21,744 nucleotides of DNA from CAZCDM01 sp964497475 (GTDB lineage Bacteria > Planctomycetota > Phycisphaerae > SM23-33). The stretch covers positions 1 through 21,744 of the forward strand of contig CAZCDM010000021.1 in NCBI GenBank assembly GCA_964497475.1, written 5' to 3'. The translations under genes were made by a program, and so were the position numbers. Of this stretch, positions 20,297-21,744 are shown one piece after another (the stretch's first letter is position 1; the number at the start of each line of letters is the position of its first letter). A model generated the notes under the pieces. The model was not told the DNA's origin. It saw nothing but the letters and a program-made list of their open reading frames with translations, and did no database searches.

Positions 20297-21007
20297 TTAT
20301 TTGCCCTTGCGAGGGTCGATCGAAATGGTCTGGACTTTATCGAACACCTTGTCGAACGGTCCCGGCAGCGTGGGGTTCAGGATGGGCTCGCCTTGCAACG
20401 AGCGGGTGACATACTTCACCGGGGTGCAGGTTGGCGTGGGGGCTGTGATCTGCAAGCGGAGCGTTCGTTTTTCGATGTCCAGTTCCATGGTGGCCTGGCC
20501 TTGTGTACTGTCCTTGCCGAACCCCTCTTTCTGCCAGGCCTGCAAATCGAAGGCTTCTCCGTTGCTGTCATGCAAGAACTGATTGCCGTTGGCGTGGTTT
20601 TCCTTGCCCTCGCGGAAGAAAATCGCCGGCTCACGATCGATGGTGTTGAAGAGGATATTATTGACCACACGACCGCGATCATAGGTCAGCAGTTTGCCAT
20701 CGATTTTTCGTCCCTGGTTCAGGGTTCCGGCGGAAAAGGCGGCCTGGACGGTATGGGCAATGAAGTTATTTGCAACGATCAGATCGTCCGATTCGATGTT
20801 GTTGATCCCCGGTCCCTGGACGTCCCAGACCAGGTTGGTATCGACCATGTTGCAGACGGGCGAGGCTTCGATCAGAATCCCGCCGTTGGAACATTGGTCC
20901 ACGTCGATGACGACGTTTTGCGTGACGCGGCTGTAGCGATTTTTCACGTCCAACCAGATGCCCGGCCCTGGATGGAATGAATGATGAGATTGCGGCGGAC
21001 GAGACAC
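20297..21007 (-). CDS. Right-handed beta-helix protein, C-terminal part after a frameshift
   Basis: This frame continues the beta-helix of the gene entered at 20944-21744. The genuine sequence begins about GPGIWLDVKNRYSRVTQNVV (from about 20968) and runs through helix rungs GGILIEASPVCNMVDTNLVW, GPGINNIESDDLIVANNFI and RVVNNILFNTIDREPAIFF, then a non-helical tail ending IDPRKGK. The open frame formally starts at GTG 21007, but the residues before about 20968 are frame noise. The tail with KYVTRSLQGEPILNP suggests a small closing domain. It ends 28 nt before the terminator. The two frames together once encoded, or still encode, one protein. Confidence 0.75.
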   Translation of the reverse strand: MSRPPQSHHSFHPGPGIWLDVKNRYSRVTQNVVIDVDQCSNGGILIEASPVCNMVDTNLVWDVQGPGINNIESDDLIVANNFIAHTVQAAFSAGTLNQGRKIDGKLLTYDRGRVVNNILFNTIDREPAIFFREGKENHANGNQFLHDSNGEAFDLQAWQKEGFGKDSTQGQATMELDIEKRTLRLQITAPTPTCTPVKYVTRSLQGEPILNPTLPGPFDKVFDKVQTISIDPRKGK

Positions 21008-21744
21008 TTGTTGGTGAGAAGAAATTTCATGCCCCCCGTTTCATATATCTTCATTGCCCTATGCCATCCGACGTCCCGGATGAGGTTGTCTTCAATGAGG
21101 GTGTGGGCAATGTCCTTGCCCTGAATGCCTCCGATGCCACACTGTTCGACCCGGTTCCGCCGGACGATGTGCTGGCCGTTTTCGGCCAGGAGTGGCTTGC
21201 CGTGGTATTGATCCCCGATGTCGATTCCGACGGCGTTGACCTGACGGACCGTGCAGTCTTCGATGATCCAGTGATGCCCTCGTTGCGTGCTGATGGCACC
21301 GGCCTGGGGGCAGGGGAATCGATTGCCCGCGTGCTGAATCGTGAGCCCCTTGACTCGAATGTACCCCAGCCCATACTGCTCGGGGGCAAAGACGAATCCG
21401 TGTACCGTGAACTCCCATGACCGCTGGTTTGGGTTCTGGTCCTGGGGTGCCCGTGCGTGGACCGTCAGACCATCCTCGGCGACCCAGTAGGCCCCGGCCT
21501 GGTCGGCAAGGTCCTTGTATTGAGGCACCTGCACCAGCCGTTGGCCGTCACAGAACAGCAAGCCCCGCTTCAGCAGATTCGGGGCCTTGCCTCTTGTTTT
21601 CAGTGCCCAGGGCATATGGGAGTTGATCTCGTCGTCGCTGAGGTTTTCCTTTGCGAAGGGGTTTTCCCCGGCGTCGGCAAATGCTTTGGCAGGCAGGGTA
21701 ACCATCCACGCCGCCCGGATGGGCTCGGCGTTTTGGCCCGGGCG
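20944..21744 (-). CDS. Right-handed beta-helix protein, N-terminal part, 5' end outside window
   Basis: The frame is open from the right edge (AEPIRAAWMVTLPAKAFADA visible, so the true start lies beyond the window) to a stop at 20944. Rungs of a parallel beta-helix are clear: YIRVKGLTIQHAGNRF, GHHWIIEDCTVRQVNAVGID, QHIVRRNRVEQCGIGGIQG and HTLIEDNLIRDVGWH. The preceding part (GQRLVQVPQYKDLADQAGAYW, then VHARAPQDQNP) is the entry domain often seen in large planctomycete and verrucomicrobial proteins of this kind, some of which bind or cut polysaccharides. No catalytic residues can be assigned. Near 20968-20975 the protein-like sequence jumps to another frame; one missing base would explain it. 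Third-position GC is lower than in the nqr operon. Confidence 0.8.
   Translation of the reverse strand, partial: RPGQNAEPIRAAWMVTLPAKAFADAGENPFAKENLSDDEINSHMPWALKTRGKAPNLLKRGLLFCDGQRLVQVPQYKDLADQAGAYWVAEDGLTVHARAPQDQNPNQRSWEFTVHGFVFAPEQYGLGYIRVKGLTIQHAGNRFPCPQAGAISTQRGHHWIIEDCTVRQVNAVGIDIGDQYHGKPLLAENGQHIVRRNRVEQCGIGGIQGKDIAHTLIEDNLIRDVGWHRAMKIYETGGMKFLLTNKCLVRRNLIIHSIQGRASGWT

Overview
The window is GC-rich, densely coded bacterial chromosome. The gene set (Na+-NQR, CHASE2-class III cyclase, EtfAB with a GlcD-type oxidase, sugar isomerases, a beta-helix protein, a HEAT lipoprotein) together with dispersed intergenic repeats suggests a Planctomycetota genome, probably Phycisphaerae-like. That assignment rests on general resemblance; there is no rRNA or other firm marker. 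No tRNA, rRNA, CRISPR array or complete insertion sequence was seen.

Layout. (1) 1-6282, minus strand: a catabolic/redox operon read etfB, etfA, glcD-like oxidase, TIM-barrel sugar epimerase, L-fucose-isomerase-like protein, then a 23S-IVS-type four-helix-bundle gene that runs off the left edge and whose 3' end lies inside a mobile repeat. (2) 6386-9587, plus strand: a CHASE2 adenylate cyclase followed by a hot-dog thioesterase. (3) 9588-9787: two kinds of intergenic repeat. (4) 9771-12512, minus strand: a tightly packed run of murI, HEAT-repeat lipoprotein, the remnant of a zinc alcohol dehydrogenase and a YfiH/PgeF-family protein. (5) 12627-17415, minus strand: nqrB-C-D-E-F followed by a small unknown gene; nqrA is not present. 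(6) 17416-18151: a 161-bp MITE-like element flanked by TTAA, then a doubtful small ORF. (7) 18152-20209, plus strand: purN and a homocitrate/isopropylmalate-synthase-like enzyme that resembles Re-citrate synthase, ending at a strong bidirectional terminator. (8) 20297-21744, minus strand: a right-handed beta-helix protein split by a frameshift and cut by the window edge.

How the parts may work together. The first operon could feed sugar-derived 2-hydroxyacids (for example lactate from deoxysugars) through a GlcD-type flavoenzyme into EtfAB. The EtfB motifs look like the NADH-linked, electron-bifurcating class. Na+-NQR would convert NADH oxidation into a sodium gradient. These links are inference.

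The most notable observations are: the MITE-like element and its 53/54-identical second copy, which supplies the C-terminal codons of the four-helix-bundle gene; the EtfAB/GlcD/isomerase operon; an nqr cluster without nqrA whose NqrB has Ser at the expected FMN-acceptor position; a repeated start-site layout (a -10-like hexamer exactly 6 nt before ATG) suggesting leaderless mRNAs; and an alcohol dehydrogenase reduced by a clean in-frame internal deletion.
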